From Lachnospiraceae bacterium (lineage in GTDB: Bacteria > Bacillota > Clostridia > Lachnospirales > Lachnospiraceae), in the NCBI GenBank assembly GCA_017526985.1, contig JAFXQR010000033.1:54622-118621 (forward strand): a stretch of 64,000 nt of DNA, in the 5' to 3' direction. The position numbers and the translations under genes were made by a program. This document shows positions 1-8,421 of the stretch, piece after piece; the first letter of the stretch is position 1; every line of letters begins with the position of its first letter. Under the pieces are notes generated by a model. It searched no databases, was not told the DNA's origin, and worked only from the letters and a program-made list of their open reading frames with translations.

Positions 1-135
1 ATGGCGGAAAGCCGTGTCAAAGGCTGCCTCATCTATATGAATGCATTAAACAGTGCCTGCCGGCCTTCCGAATCGGATATTTCTGACTTGTTATACTTTG
101 CCAGGATGATGGAACTGGTAATGAAAACCAGGTAA
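1..135 (+). CDS. Partial or short unknown protein at left edge
   Basis: An open frame runs from the first base of the window to a TAA at 133-135, giving 44 residues. An ATG sits at base 1, but the true start may lie further left because no ribosome binding site can be seen. The product is mixed helical and ends in a Met- and Lys-rich tail, and no family is recognised. It is the only plus-strand frame in this part of a minus-strand region and converges on the gene at 235-657. It could be a non-coding frame, so confidence is modest. Confidence 0.4.
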   Translation: MAESRVKGCLIYMNALNSACRPSESDISDLLYFARMMELVMKTR

Positions 136-165
136 AAACAGCCCCGGTCGTAACAGATCGGGGCC
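134..165 (-). terminator. Intrinsic terminator after the 235-657 gene
   Basis: A GC-rich hairpin (GCCCCGGTC paired with GATCGGGGC, loop GTAACA) is followed on the minus strand by a run of T. It closes the leftmost minus-strand operon. Confidence 0.6.
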
Positions 166-234
166 ATTATTCTCCACCTCCTTACTTCTGTCTTCGGCTG
201 TCTCAGCCATACGGGGCTTTCAGCCCCTCCCTAC

Positions 235-657
235 TTACAGATCTCTCTCATCACTATCCATCCCCAGCCAGTTCTGTTCTGCAAAATTTCCATAAACCTC
301 GGCATGTGCTGCCATAAATGCCACATTGATGCTGTCGCCTTTCTGGTAGTTTTCAAGAAATTTCTTAGCAATCTCTGGCGCCATCTTCTTAACATCTTCC
401 GGATCTGCATCCGCCGGAATATCAATATCCCACTTCAGTTCTTCAGGATACCGCTCCCGGCAGTCACCATCCCGGAAGGCAAAGTCTTTCAGTGTCATTT
501 CTGCAGAATATACCGGCTCTTTTGTCAGTATATAACCATAGCTGTTTTCTTTATGCTCATACTCTTTGGAGCTTTCTTTTCTCGGATCCCACACCATATG
601 CTCACTATCGCCTTTATAAAGACAAAGATCAAACTGCTCATTTTTATGCTGGATCAT
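235..657 (-). CDS. Unknown acidic small protein
   Basis: A 140-residue soluble protein with no recognised domain, rich in Glu, Asp and Lys and ending in an acidic DSDERDL tail like many neighbours. The start is well supported: GGAGGTG lies a few bases before the ATG. It is the last gene of a two-gene unit with 691-1416 under the promoter at about 1437. Its stop codon abuts a pair of hairpins at 190-233. The function is unknown. Confidence 0.75.
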   Translation of the reverse strand: MIQHKNEQFDLCLYKGDSEHMVWDPRKESSKEYEHKENSYGYILTKEPVYSAEMTLKDFAFRDGDCRERYPEELKWDIDIPADADPEDVKKMAPEIAKKFLENYQKGDSINVAFMAAHAEVYGNFAEQNWLGMDSDERDL

Positions 658-690
658 TTTTTCACCTCCATTCGGGTTTTACTCCTTAAA

Positions 691-1416
691 TTACATTTCT
701 TTTTCTTCTTCTTGCACTTTCTTGTTCATTTTCTTCTGGCACTCATTATTGCCGTTATATGGACGATGACCATACACATCCTTATGATAGTCGGAGAAGT
801 AATCATATGCATCCCGCTGTTCTGTCGTCCAGGTCTCTGCCGGATCGTGAATAAATGTGGAGATTTTCTCCTCGTAGAACGCCTGGAGATCTTCTTCGGA
901 ACGGTCCTGCTCTTTCTGCAGAGTATCGTAATTTACAATGTCTGCCGCCAGAAGATACAGGCAGGAATTTCCGCCGACCAGATAATCATGGGTTAAGAAG
1001 TAATCCACATCCTCCAGCTTCTTCGGAGGCTCGATCCCGTTTGCCATCGGCGAGATCTTAATGCGATAATCCTCTTTTACCGAAACAGAAATATCTTCAT
1101 ACCCGTTCTTTTCCAGAGCGGCTTTGATCTTTTCTGCTTTATCCAAAACTTTTCTTGCCCAGGTCTGAAGGCTTTCCGGATAACAGGGATCTTTTTTGAC
1201 CTCCTGCAGAGCGTTCTCAAACAGCATATTCTTCAAAACCGCAGGATCCGTATACAAAGACAGACCTTTGTCCGTCAGATACTGCTCGAACTGGGATCTG
1301 GAAAGTTCTGTAAGCATACGATACTGGTCATATGTCGGAACAAAGATCACACTGGTTTCGATATATCCTTTGGAAAGCTCAATATACTGCAAAACTGCAG
1401 ATCCTTTTTTCTCCAT
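691..1416 (-). CDS. Unknown 241-residue protein
   Basis: A soluble, mostly helical protein with no recognised family. It starts at an ATG preceded by GAGGAGAA and ends in a charged EEEKEM tail. The middle contains a hydrophobic stretch (YLLAADI) in a globular context, with no signal peptide. It is the first gene after the promoter-like site at 1437-1458, about 20 bases downstream of that motif, and is followed by 235-657. Confidence 0.75.
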   Translation of the reverse strand: MEKKGSAVLQYIELSKGYIETSVIFVPTYDQYRMLTELSRSQFEQYLTDKGLSLYTDPAVLKNMLFENALQEVKKDPCYPESLQTWARKVLDKAEKIKAALEKNGYEDISVSVKEDYRIKISPMANGIEPPKKLEDVDYFLTHDYLVGGNSCLYLLAADIVNYDTLQKEQDRSEEDLQAFYEEKISTFIHDPAETWTTEQRDAYDYFSDYHKDVYGHRPYNGNNECQKKMNKKVQEEEKEM

Positions 1417-1436
1417 AGTATTCTCCTCTATCCCTA

Positions 1437-1458
1437 TTATATGAAAAAATTTTCAAAA
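1437..1458 (-). promoter_or_regulatory. Element-type promoter for 1416-235 operon
   Basis: The minus strand reads GAAAATTTTTTCATATAAT, with a perfect TATAAT -10. It matches the recurrent TTTTTCATATA motif of this element and lies 20 bases before the start of the 691-1416 gene. Confidence 0.75.
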
Positions 1459-1462
1459 ATCA

Positions 1463-2719
1463 TTACCGATACTTCTTTGTCTTCTCTTCATACCAGTTTT
1501 TAAGATATTCCCGCACTTTGGAATACTGATATTGTGTATGTCCGAAATCAATATGATCGATCACGGAATCACACAATGCTTTATTCTCGTCGATCATCGT
1601 CCAGTCATACCCAAATAGCGTAAATTTCCGCACCTTGGTGTTTTTGAACAGGAAAAACGAACTGGTTTTGCGAGCGTTTAAGATCAGTACCGGCCGGATA
1701 CCCAGCCATTCTGCAGGAGACGCAGCATCTACTTCGCCGGTCGGGCGCACCACGTCCACCAACTTTTCGTAAACTTCATCTGTGTCCGACAGCCACCAGC
1801 AGATATTCGCCGGCCGGATCTTCTCATGTTTTTCATATTCCGCTCTGGAAAGCAGTGTGATCCGTTTGAGTGCCAGCTCCAGGCCACTGGTACTGATATG
1901 CACAATATCCTGCTTGATACCTTTGCAGATCTCATTAAAACGATCGATCACATCGTGCATTTCCGCCGGCAGGTCTTTTACCGCCCGTCTTTTTAATTCC
2001 TCCGGGATCCCGTAAAACGCTTCTGCAATGCTGCCGGTGATCGCTCCGATCGTATCCGAATCCCCGCCAAACCAGATCGCATAACGGATACACTCTTCGA
2101 AATCATTCCCAAGCAGAAAAGCAAAAAGAGCTACCGGAACGGTCCCCTGGCAGCTTACATCAAAAGTATAATCTTTTCGAAGGGCTTCTTTATCCAGATC
2201 CAGATCATATCCGAATTCCTGTGTAACATAAGATTTGATTTCGTCTTTGGATTTGTCGTGCAGTGCCAGCCATATTGAAGATACAACAGCTTCCGCTCCT
2301 TTTACGCCTTCCGGATGATTATGGGTCAATTCTGCCGACCATCTGGCAATTTCTCTTGCTCTTTCCAGAGATTGATCTTTGTACAGCCATCCGATCGCTC
2401 CAACTCGCATTGCGGATCCATTTCCCCAGGAATTATACGGCTGCGGATTTTCCGAATGGATCCATTCGATAAATCGCTGCCCATAGCCGGTCCAGAAACT
2501 GCGGCCCCACTTTTGCATCGACCCTACCAGCTGATCTTTCATTGTGGTCTCATCCGCATCCAGACCGGCTTTCATGATCGCATCCGCAACGGCAATCGTC
2601 ATAATTGAGTCATCGGTATATCCGCATCTGGGCGGGAAGAGTTCAAAATCAAAATCCGGCTTATCTTTATTGAATTCCCAGACGGATCCCACTGTATCTC
2701 CGCAAATCGTTCCATACAC
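1463..2719 (-). CDS. ADP-ribosylglycohydrolase with C-terminal DUF6273-like domain
   Basis: The N-terminal two thirds is an ADP-ribosylglycohydrolase: GDTVGSVWEF near residue 6, GYTDDS near 34 and GGDSDTIGA near 222 give the Asp ligands of the two metal ions. This family removes ADP-ribose from proteins or small molecules. The last ~120 residues contain WWL and GIRPVLIL, characteristic of DUF6273, which also occurs at 18236-19468 and 36210-36977. I chose the GTG at 2719 because AAAGGA precedes it and family members start directly with the GD motif. The longer upstream frame reads into TnpB flanking DNA. The fused tail may bind a ligand; that is inference. Confidence 0.85.
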   Translation of the reverse strand: MYGTICGDTVGSVWEFNKDKPDFDFELFPPRCGYTDDSIMTIAVADAIMKAGLDADETTMKDQLVGSMQKWGRSFWTGYGQRFIEWIHSENPQPYNSWGNGSAMRVGAIGWLYKDQSLERAREIARWSAELTHNHPEGVKGAEAVVSSIWLALHDKSKDEIKSYVTQEFGYDLDLDKEALRKDYTFDVSCQGTVPVALFAFLLGNDFEECIRYAIWFGGDSDTIGAITGSIAEAFYGIPEELKRRAVKDLPAEMHDVIDRFNEICKGIKQDIVHISTSGLELALKRITLLSRAEYEKHEKIRPANICWWLSDTDEVYEKLVDVVRPTGEVDAASPAEWLGIRPVLILNARKTSSFFLFKNTKVRKFTLFGYDWTMIDENKALCDSVIDHIDFGHTQYQYSKVREYLKNWYEEKTKKYR

Positions 2720-2796
2720 GTTATTATTTCCTTTCTTATTATTAAAAAGTATTAAAAGAAACATAATATTTATTGTTCTCTGCATATCTCATATCC

Positions 2797-4035
2797 TTAT
2801 ACAAGACACGCATTTACTACAAATGGATGTAACGCTACACCCTCTACCCTATTGTTATAAGCGTTTGGGAATACTTTTTTAAGAATCTGTAGGCTCCCAT
2901 TTACATCAGCGTTGATAAGTTTTCCTGTATTACTTTGAAATAATCCTCTGTGAACACGCCTTTCTTTTCTGTAATTGCTCTCTATAGGTTCTTCATTATC
3001 TAAGAAACTTGTTCCGCTTGTGTAACTTTCCTCAGCAAGCATTACAGATATACCATATTCTTCGGCTTTATATTGGATCATCTCTATCAATCTGTTATAT
3101 GGTATTTGTATAAAAGATTGATTAACTCTTTTGTTCATTTCTGATTTCTGTTTCCAACCTTTATTGTTACCTATAACAATCATAGAAACGTCATCTTTAT
3201 GAGCTTTATCAACTATATATCTACTTGCCTGATGTAAATAGTTATCAACAATCTGATTCCTTTTCTTTGTTATACTCTGTGTCCTTTTTGTCGAATATTT
3301 CTTGTTCATTCTCATAGCAATTGACTTATAGTGAGCTAACAATTTATTATAGTATTTGTTCTCAGACTTCAGACCTTTACCGTTTATTATAAATGGTTGT
3401 TCCCCAAAATTATTTGTTACGGTTGCTAAGTTATCTAAGCCTATATCAATACTATAATATCTGTTGTTGTTACCAATTATTTCCGGAATCTCTACATTGT
3501 AAATCACCTCCAATTCAATATGATTGGCTTTGGGTATAAACCTTACTTGTTGAAATGATACATAGTTTTCTTTGTTTACGAATAATGGTCTAATCATAAA
3601 ACCATCAAATACTTTTGGAAACTGTAATATATCATCTTTCAGCTTTACATTTTGGTTGGTAAGTATTAACACATATCTGTCGTTCTTATCTTTATACTTA
3701 GGGAGTTTTGGTCTTCCTAAATACTTGTTTTTGTTATTCTTCCAATCCTTAATAGATTTGAAGAATGACTTCCAATTTTTATCAAGTAACCTTAATAATT
3801 GCTGTGCTGATTGTGCTGTAGGCATATTCTTATAGTCTGGATATTCTATATTTGCTCTTAATGTTTTATCCAAGTCAGTATATCTTAACCAATTTCCATT
3901 ACTTACAAATTCTTGTCTGATTAAATAGTTGGCGTGGTTATACAGATTTTTTGCACTAAAGCAAAATCCATCTATAAGAGGATAATAAGGATTTGATTGT
4001 TTAATTTTATGTTTCTCTACTCTTTGAATTATCAT
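2797..4035 (-). CDS. tnpB: TnpB (IS200/IS605-family OrfB), RNA-guided nuclease, no tnpA
   Basis: A 412-residue TnpB. The RuvC triad is visible: the Asp in SIDIGLDN near residue 198, the Glu in LAEESYTSGTS near 325 and the Asp in INADVNGSL near 375. The usual four-cysteine zinc finger is replaced by a SFLDNEEP...RRVHRGLF segment, a known zinc-finger-less TnpB branch. TnpB proteins cut DNA using an omega-RNA made from the right end of the element. No tnpA transposase is adjacent. Only about 31 bases separate the start from the upstream gene and 77 bases separate the stop from the next start, leaving little room for normal element ends. AAGGAT precedes the ATG. It could be immobile or domesticated. 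Confidence 0.9.
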   Translation of the reverse strand: MIIQRVEKHKIKQSNPYYPLIDGFCFSAKNLYNHANYLIRQEFVSNGNWLRYTDLDKTLRANIEYPDYKNMPTAQSAQQLLRLLDKNWKSFFKSIKDWKNNKNKYLGRPKLPKYKDKNDRYVLILTNQNVKLKDDILQFPKVFDGFMIRPLFVNKENYVSFQQVRFIPKANHIELEVIYNVEIPEIIGNNNRYYSIDIGLDNLATVTNNFGEQPFIINGKGLKSENKYYNKLLAHYKSIAMRMNKKYSTKRTQSITKKRNQIVDNYLHQASRYIVDKAHKDDVSMIVIGNNKGWKQKSEMNKRVNQSFIQIPYNRLIEMIQYKAEEYGISVMLAEESYTSGTSFLDNEEPIESNYRKERRVHRGLFQSNTGKLINADVNGSLQILKKVFPNAYNNRVEGVALHPFVVNACLV

Positions 4036-4066
4036 TTTTATTATTATCCTTTAATATTGGTGAATA

Positions 4067-4732
4067 TTATTTAATGTTATTAGTGACTATATTTTCTTCG
4101 AGGTCTTTGATCTCGTTACATACCTCTTCAAAACGCTCTTCGATCGCTCCCACTCTGCAGCAGAACATACTGTAGATCGTCTCTTCGTACGGTATTTCGG
4201 TAAAACCGATTTCTTTTAATACCCTTGATATCTGCTCTTTCGTCTTGGAAATATCAATCTCTTCCGGCAGCCCAAAGCCGATCGGAAGGTCTGTAGATGT
4301 GATATAGTTATAATCCACATCTTTTGACCATCCCAGAAAATCTATGGTAGACAAAACAGCTCCTGCAATCAGATATTTCCAATAATTCTTAAGATCATCA
4401 AGAATACTGACATCTGCAATATGCAGGATATCCGGATAATCAAGATCCGCCTCTTCATCATCTCCATAGGTAAAATCTCGTGCAGCCACATAAGCCATTC
4501 CGAGCTCACTGGACTCGCCATCCATATCGATAAAATCTGCGGATTCTGCAATAATAAAATGAACATACCCGAGCTTTTCTTCCGTATCTCGGTCGTGCAT
4601 CGACATGATCAGTCCTCCGATCGGACTTTCCTTATCGACATCCTCCTCAATCTTTCCGGAGTGATAGCTATATATCTGATTTTCGTGATATTCCGGAATG
4701 AAAATAATATCCTCAAGTGCGATTTTCTTCAT
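4067..4732 (-). CDS. Unknown acidic protein
   Basis: A 221-residue acidic protein of unknown family. AAGGAGATCT directly precedes the ATG. The N-terminal half looks like a small beta-rich domain (EEKLGYVHFIIAE) and the C-terminus is helical and charged. It sits 9 bases after 4742-5203 and immediately before the TnpB gene. The stop codon is part of TAATATT-CACC-AATATTA, a small inverted repeat that may be a terminator remnant or the TnpB left boundary. Confidence 0.7.
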   Translation of the reverse strand: MKKIALEDIIFIPEYHENQIYSYHSGKIEEDVDKESPIGGLIMSMHDRDTEEKLGYVHFIIAESADFIDMDGESSELGMAYVAARDFTYGDDEEADLDYPDILHIADVSILDDLKNYWKYLIAGAVLSTIDFLGWSKDVDYNYITSTDLPIGFGLPEEIDISKTKEQISRVLKEIGFTEIPYEETIYSMFCCRVGAIEERFEEVCNEIKDLEENIVTNNIK

Positions 4733-4741
4733 AGATCTCCT

Positions 4742-5203
4742 TTATCGTGAGCGTCCTTTTACCTTTTCCAGTGCTTTTTCAATCAGCTGTTCGATCGCTT
4801 CCAGGATCACAGGAGGAATTTCATATTCGTCCGGGTATTCAAAACGGCTTAAAAGATAATTCATATCGACCGGTTTTGTATCCTCCAGATTCTGACAAGT
4901 CTCATCAATAAGCGACCGGATTGCCTTATGCCACTTTGTGATGAGGTTAATCGCAAAATCGTTCGGATCCATACCACTTGCTTTGAGCTTATAAGAAAGA
5001 TCGTCTGGAAGAATATTTATAATGCCGCTAATCAGATAGCATGTCATCGTCATATAATCCAGAAAATTTCCGGTGTAATATGCTTTTACCGCATCCAAAG
5101 CTTCATCACCTTCGACAGTTATAGTCAGCCTGTCAAAATTATTTTCCGAAAGACCATTGATCCATTTTTTATAAGCCTCGGTAGATATAATATCGTCTTT
5201 CAT
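4742..5203 (-). CDS. Unknown helical protein coupled to CheY
   Basis: A 153-residue helical protein with no recognised domain. The ATG at 5203 is preceded by GAGGTGAGAATT, which overlaps the last codons of the cheY-like gene, so translation is probably coupled. A GTG nine bases further up is possible but has no spacing for a binding site. It ends in basic KVKGRSR. Its position suggests a role linked to the response regulator, but nothing in the sequence shows this. Confidence 0.7.
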   Translation of the reverse strand: MKDDIISTEAYKKWINGLSENNFDRLTITVEGDEALDAVKAYYTGNFLDYMTMTCYLISGIINILPDDLSYKLKASGMDPNDFAINLITKWHKAIRSLIDETCQNLEDTKPVDMNYLLSRFEYPDEYEIPPVILEAIEQLIEKALEKVKGRSR

Positions 5204-5208
5204 AATTC

Positions 5209-5568
5209 TCACCTCAGTGCCTTATTGACTGCTTCTTTGACACGCTCTGCCTGAAACGGCTTTACAATAAAGTCTTTGGCACCATTCTGAATCGCTTCGA
5301 TCACCATTGCCTGCTGACCCATTGCGGAACACATAAGCACTCTGGCTGACGGGTCTACTTTTTTGATCTCTTTTAGGGCTGCCAGACCATCCATTTCCGG
5401 CATTGTGATATCCATTGTCACCACATCCGGGGATAGCTCCTTATATTTTGCCACTCCATCAGCGCCATTTACAGCTTCTCCGATCACTTCAAAACCATTT
5501 TTTGTTAAAATATCCCGCAGCATCATCCGCATAAATGCTGCATCATCCACAATCAGTATCTTCGCCAT
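5209..5568 (-). CDS. cheY: CheY-type single-domain response regulator
   Basis: A 119-residue receiver domain without an output domain. It has the acidic pair in ILIVDDAAFM, the phospho-acceptor Asp in VVTMDITMPEMDGL, the conserved Ser/Thr position in VLMCSAMGQQ and the Lys in FIVKPF. Such proteins are phosphorylated by a histidine kinase (CheA in chemotaxis) and bind the flagellar switch or another target. The start is the ATG after AAAGGGGCAGCAA, inside the 3' end of the small membrane-protein gene. No kinase, CheA or flagellar gene is in the window, so it must act with host partners or have a different job. Confidence 0.9.
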   Translation of the reverse strand: MAKILIVDDAAFMRMMLRDILTKNGFEVIGEAVNGADGVAKYKELSPDVVTMDITMPEMDGLAALKEIKKVDPSARVLMCSAMGQQAMVIEAIQNGAKDFIVKPFQAERVKEAVNKALR

Positions 5569-5752
5569 TTGCTGCCCCTTTCTTGGTATCTGCCGGCGCT
5601 TTAGAAGCGTTTTTCCGCTCCTCCAGCCAATCCTCCTGCATCTGATATTCGGAATCCAGTCTGCGCCTTTCATTCCGGTATGCAAGCAGAATCATCAGGA
5701 GTCCCAGAACCGCTAAAACGCTTATGATCACATCGATAAAATTCCCAAACAT
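5543..5752 (-). CDS. Small single-pass membrane protein upstream of cheY
   Basis: A 69-residue protein with one membrane helix near residues 5-25 (IDVIISVLAVLGLLMILLAY), followed by an Arg- and Glu-rich soluble tail. It overlaps the start of the cheY-like gene by 26 bases and is the first gene after the promoter at 5833, so the two are likely co-expressed. The family is not recognised. It could anchor or recruit the response regulator; this is inference from position only. Confidence 0.7.
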   Translation of the reverse strand: MFGNFIDVIISVLAVLGLLMILLAYRNERRRLDSEYQMQEDWLEERKNASKAPADTKKGAANGEDTDCG

Positions 5753-5832
5753 ATATTTTTCCCGCCTTATACAAAGATCTCATAAGCCGGATTTTTGAAG
5801 TCAACACCCGTAAGCTTATAATTTTATATTTT

Positions 5833-5852
5833 TATATGAAAAATAATTTTTT
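5833..5852 (-). promoter_or_regulatory. Element-type promoter for the cheY operon
   Basis: The minus strand reads AAAAAATTATTTTTCATATAA, close to the element consensus. It lies 80 bases before the 5752 start and just after a terminator for the upstream genes. Confidence 0.75.
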
Positions 5853-5861
5853 GCGATATAT

Positions 5862-5890
5862 AAAAAGACAGCAGTGTTCTGACTGCTGTC
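5862..5890 (-). terminator. Intrinsic terminator after 5912-6163
   Basis: The inverted repeat GACAGCAG/CTGCTGTC is followed by TTTTTAT on the minus strand. It separates the 7546-5912 operon from the cheY operon. Confidence 0.8.
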
Positions 5891-5911
5891 AAAATATTAT
5901 GATATTCATTG

Positions 5912-6163
5912 TCAGCCAAGCTCCGGGCCGTCTTCTTCGATCTGGCTTTTTAACCACTCCGATAGATCAAATCCGGCACAGGTAAACCGGTATTTTTCTG
6001 TAAGATAGTTCTCGATCACCTCACTGCCCCTGCTGATTGCTTCCGAAACAACATTTTCCGGCAGAATGATCGTCTCCGGCAGGAAGAAATCGTCTGCAAA
6101 TGGTTCATCGCCCGGCTCTAACTTCCATTTTACTCCGGTGATGGTTCTATCTTCTTTCGTCAT
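5912..6163 (-). CDS. Unknown 83-residue protein
   Basis: A small acidic protein, not recognised. Its ATG overlaps the stop of 6160-6711 and GAGGAGGAAAGAGA precedes it, so it is translationally coupled. A repeated ILPENVV / ISRGSEVIENYL pattern suggests a helical hairpin. It is the last gene before the terminator at 5862. Confidence 0.65.
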   Translation of the reverse strand: MTKEDRTITGVKWKLEPGDEPFADDFFLPETIILPENVVSEAISRGSEVIENYLTEKYRFTCAGFDLSEWLKSQIEEDGPELG

Positions 6164-6711
6164 TCTCTTTCCTCCTCATAGTTTGCCGGTGCGTAGTACA
6201 GGATCTCGTTCATCGCTTTATCAAAATCCTCCGCCGTCCAGTCTTTTACCTTATCATACGGGAATTTTACCGCATTATCCTTGCTATACTCCGGATTGCT
6301 CTCAGATACAGAAAAGACAACGGTGTCATCGTTGAGATCATAACTGCCATTTATGGTGACATTAGAGAAGGTCTCGTTCTCCATCTCATAATCATCCTGT
6401 AGTTCCGACAGAGAAACTTTATAGTTCTTCGGGCAACCTTCGGACTTACACATCTCCAGTTCTGCCAGAAAAGCATAAAACGCAATCGCATGGTCGTCGG
6501 AATACGGACCTTTGCGATCTTCTTCGCATAATGCAATGTTTGCCCGCACATATCTGGCCTCGTGATCCATACCTTCTCCGTCCAGAAACTCGGAGATCTT
6601 ACCCATTGCTTCTGGGTTATCATCAAAATATCCTTTGGATACCTGCCGGAACAGTTCCTCGGATGTACCGTCAATATCCAGTTCCTTATTATAGTAACGA
6701 ATATCGTTCAT
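6160..6711 (-). CDS. Unknown acidic protein
   Basis: A 183-residue acidic protein of unknown family with AGGGGGT upstream of the ATG. The N-terminal part is helical. The middle, with alternating NVTINGSYDLNDDT-like strands, looks beta-rich. It is in one transcription unit with 6950, 6721 and 5912. Confidence 0.65.
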   Translation of the reverse strand: MNDIRYYNKELDIDGTSEELFRQVSKGYFDDNPEAMGKISEFLDGEGMDHEARYVRANIALCEEDRKGPYSDDHAIAFYAFLAELEMCKSEGCPKNYKVSLSELQDDYEMENETFSNVTINGSYDLNDDTVVFSVSESNPEYSKDNAVKFPYDKVKDWTAEDFDKAMNEILYYAPANYEEERE

Positions 6712-6720
6712 ATAGACCCC

Positions 6721-6933
6721 CTATTTTTCAAACGGTTCTTCCTCATCTCCGTAATCAAACTGCAGATGTGAAAAAGTACGCTCGATCTCCAAAGAATCTG
6801 TTGTGCTGTAATCGCCGACGATCCTGCCGCCGATATAACAGTTGCCACGATATATACAGTCAGCATCCGAGAATGAAATATCGATCTTATCGATATCCTC
6901 TATTTTGTCGCCATACCACATATCTACGCTCAT
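6721..6933 (-). CDS. Unknown 70-residue protein
   Basis: A short acidic protein with a pattern of short beta strands and aromatic residues (IYRGNCYIGGRIVGDY) resembling pentapeptide-like or polymer-forming beta turns. Family assignment is not possible. GGAGGGTGTT precedes the ATG. Confidence 0.6.
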   Translation of the reverse strand: MSVDMWYGDKIEDIDKIDISFSDADCIYRGNCYIGGRIVGDYSTTDSLEIERTFSHLQFDYGDEEEPFEK

Positions 6934-6949
6934 AACACCCTCCGAATAC

Positions 6950-7546
6950 TTATATATCCAGATTTTCTTCCGCAGGATCCTCCGGCTCGATTTCCGGCGG
7001 ATTCTTCAGATGTTCGATCTCCTGCTCCATAAAATCGTGCAATACCGGGACATTTGTGCAATACTCCATTAACTGCTTGTAGATCTCTTCTTTTTCATAG
7101 GTAAAGAAGCCGCTACTGGCCTGAATCAGCTGCTTGGACATATAGGAGATCATTGCGTACTCCTTATTCTCCAAAAGATCCGGGAGCAGTTCTGCGTCTT
7201 CCTCGGGGAACGCATACGCTATTTTGAACCCCTCGGTTTCAATATTCAGCGACATCACACCATCGGTTTTTTCAGCGGTGATCAGTCCTTTCTCCAGACA
7301 GTAGCGGAGTACATCGGAAAGTACGACTTTTTCGGTTACATCCACAAAATTATCATCGAACTTATCGATCAGATAAGACCCCGGTACCAGACCGATATTC
7401 CCCTGATCCGTCTCAATACTCCAGGAACCGCTGCGGTGCTGGTGAGCATTGTAGGTTTTTCCGCTCGTCCAGATATTCACATCTTCTTCCGCATAAGTGC
7501 GGACGCACAATACTTTCTGGTCCAACTCGTCTTTTTCCGTGATCAT
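6950..7546 (-). CDS. Unknown 198-residue protein, first gene of its operon
   Basis: A two-part acidic protein. Residues 1-65 are beta-rich (VNIWTSGKTYNAHQHRSGSW) and resemble a small SH3-like barrel. The rest is helical and ends in a Pro- and Glu-rich tail. No family is recognised. GAGGAGATAGAGCA precedes the ATG, about 70 bases after the promoter at 7616. Confidence 0.65.
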   Translation of the reverse strand: MITEKDELDQKVLCVRTYAEEDVNIWTSGKTYNAHQHRSGSWSIETDQGNIGLVPGSYLIDKFDDNFVDVTEKVVLSDVLRYCLEKGLITAEKTDGVMSLNIETEGFKIAYAFPEEDAELLPDLLENKEYAMISYMSKQLIQASSGFFTYEKEEIYKQLMEYCTNVPVLHDFMEQEIEHLKNPPEIEPEDPAEENLDI

Positions 7547-7615
7547 TGCTCTATCTCCTCATTCTTTTCTTGTATTCACATTTATAGATGTAAAAGTTGT
7601 CCATGTTTTTCACCT

Positions 7616-7632
7616 ATATATGAAAATTTGAT
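7616..7632 (-). promoter_or_regulatory. Element-type promoter for 7546-5912 operon
   Basis: The minus strand reads AAATTTTCATATATA in the gap between the 7652 stop and the 7546 start. It is a shortened match to the element consensus. Confidence 0.55.
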
Positions 7633-7651
7633 AAAGAAACGGGGGTAGGCC

Positions 7652-8407
7652 TTATAGGATCCTGGTGATCTGCTGATACAGCAATACTTCTTCGGTATTC
7701 ACATAGCGGTTACTGTGATAGTGCCCGAAAAACCAGCGTTTGAACTTTGTTTTTGCCCGGATATCGTCCAGATAATCCGTCAAACGGTCCGGTTTGAAAT
7801 CCCCGTGAGAAAGGATTGCCTGTGTACTGCTTGCACAGCAATGCGTAAGGATATAATCTACGGTATAGTCATTAAGAGCAAGGTTTTTAAGCCCTTCACG
7901 CATCTCTTCATCAGAAGGAAGCTCCTGCTCCCACCAGCTGACATTCCGGATACGGTACGGACGCATTCCTTTGTTCAGTCTCGCCTTCTTTCTCTTAAAT
8001 TCCGGATCGTTCGGATCCAGAATTCCGCCGCTGATATCGTGACTGCTGGCCCCGCCAAAGGTAAAGAACTTCTTGCCTTCAAGCGTAAAGACCTGTCCAC
8101 GCGTAAGATGCAGGACATTATCCTGGATCTTATGAACAAGACCGCCGTGCCATTCCTCTTTAGGGTAAGCGTAGAGCCGGTCAAAATTTTCGTGGTTACC
8201 ATCGACAAAAAGCAGCGTAAAGTTCTTTTCAGACAGCCATTTTAGCCAGTATCTCTCTTCCTTATCCTCTTTACCAACCGCCCAAATGCCGCCGAAATCT
8301 CCGCAGATGATCACATAATCCTCTTTTGTCATCTCCTTTTGTTCCGGAAAATTTTCCTTATTGAAACGGCGAAAATCACCGTGGGTATCCCCCGTAACAT
8401 AAATCAT
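7652..8407 (-). CDS. Calcineurin-like metallophosphoesterase
   Basis: A 251-residue phosphoesterase with the canonical metal-site motifs in order: GDTHGD (residue 6), GDFGG (37), GNHE (71), THCC and GHYH (about 230). This superfamily hydrolyses phosphomonoesters or phosphodiesters, including nucleotides and phosphoproteins; the substrate cannot be read from sequence. No signal peptide, so cytoplasmic. AGAGGTGATACG precedes the ATG. A 23-codon frame and a second phosphoesterase (8499-9455) lie directly upstream in the same operon. Confidence 0.9.
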   Translation of the reverse strand: MIYVTGDTHGDFRRFNKENFPEQKEMTKEDYVIICGDFGGIWAVGKEDKEERYWLKWLSEKNFTLLFVDGNHENFDRLYAYPKEEWHGGLVHKIQDNVLHLTRGQVFTLEGKKFFTFGGASSHDISGGILDPNDPEFKRKKARLNKGMRPYRIRNVSWWEQELPSDEEMREGLKNLALNDYTVDYILTHCCASSTQAILSHGDFKPDRLTDYLDDIRAKTKFKRWFFGHYHSNRYVNTEEVLLYQQITRIL

Positions 8408-8421
8408 CGTATCACCTCTTT

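Noticed and set aside
304-996. Long plus-strand frame of 230 residues
   Set aside because: Antisense to two well-supported genes, composition is Ile/Phe/His-rich shadow type, and there is no binding site.
2720-2785. Longer N-terminus for the ADP-ribosylglycohydrolase
   Set aside because: The extra 22 residues have no family counterpart, no binding site at that ATG, and lie in DNA next to tnpB.
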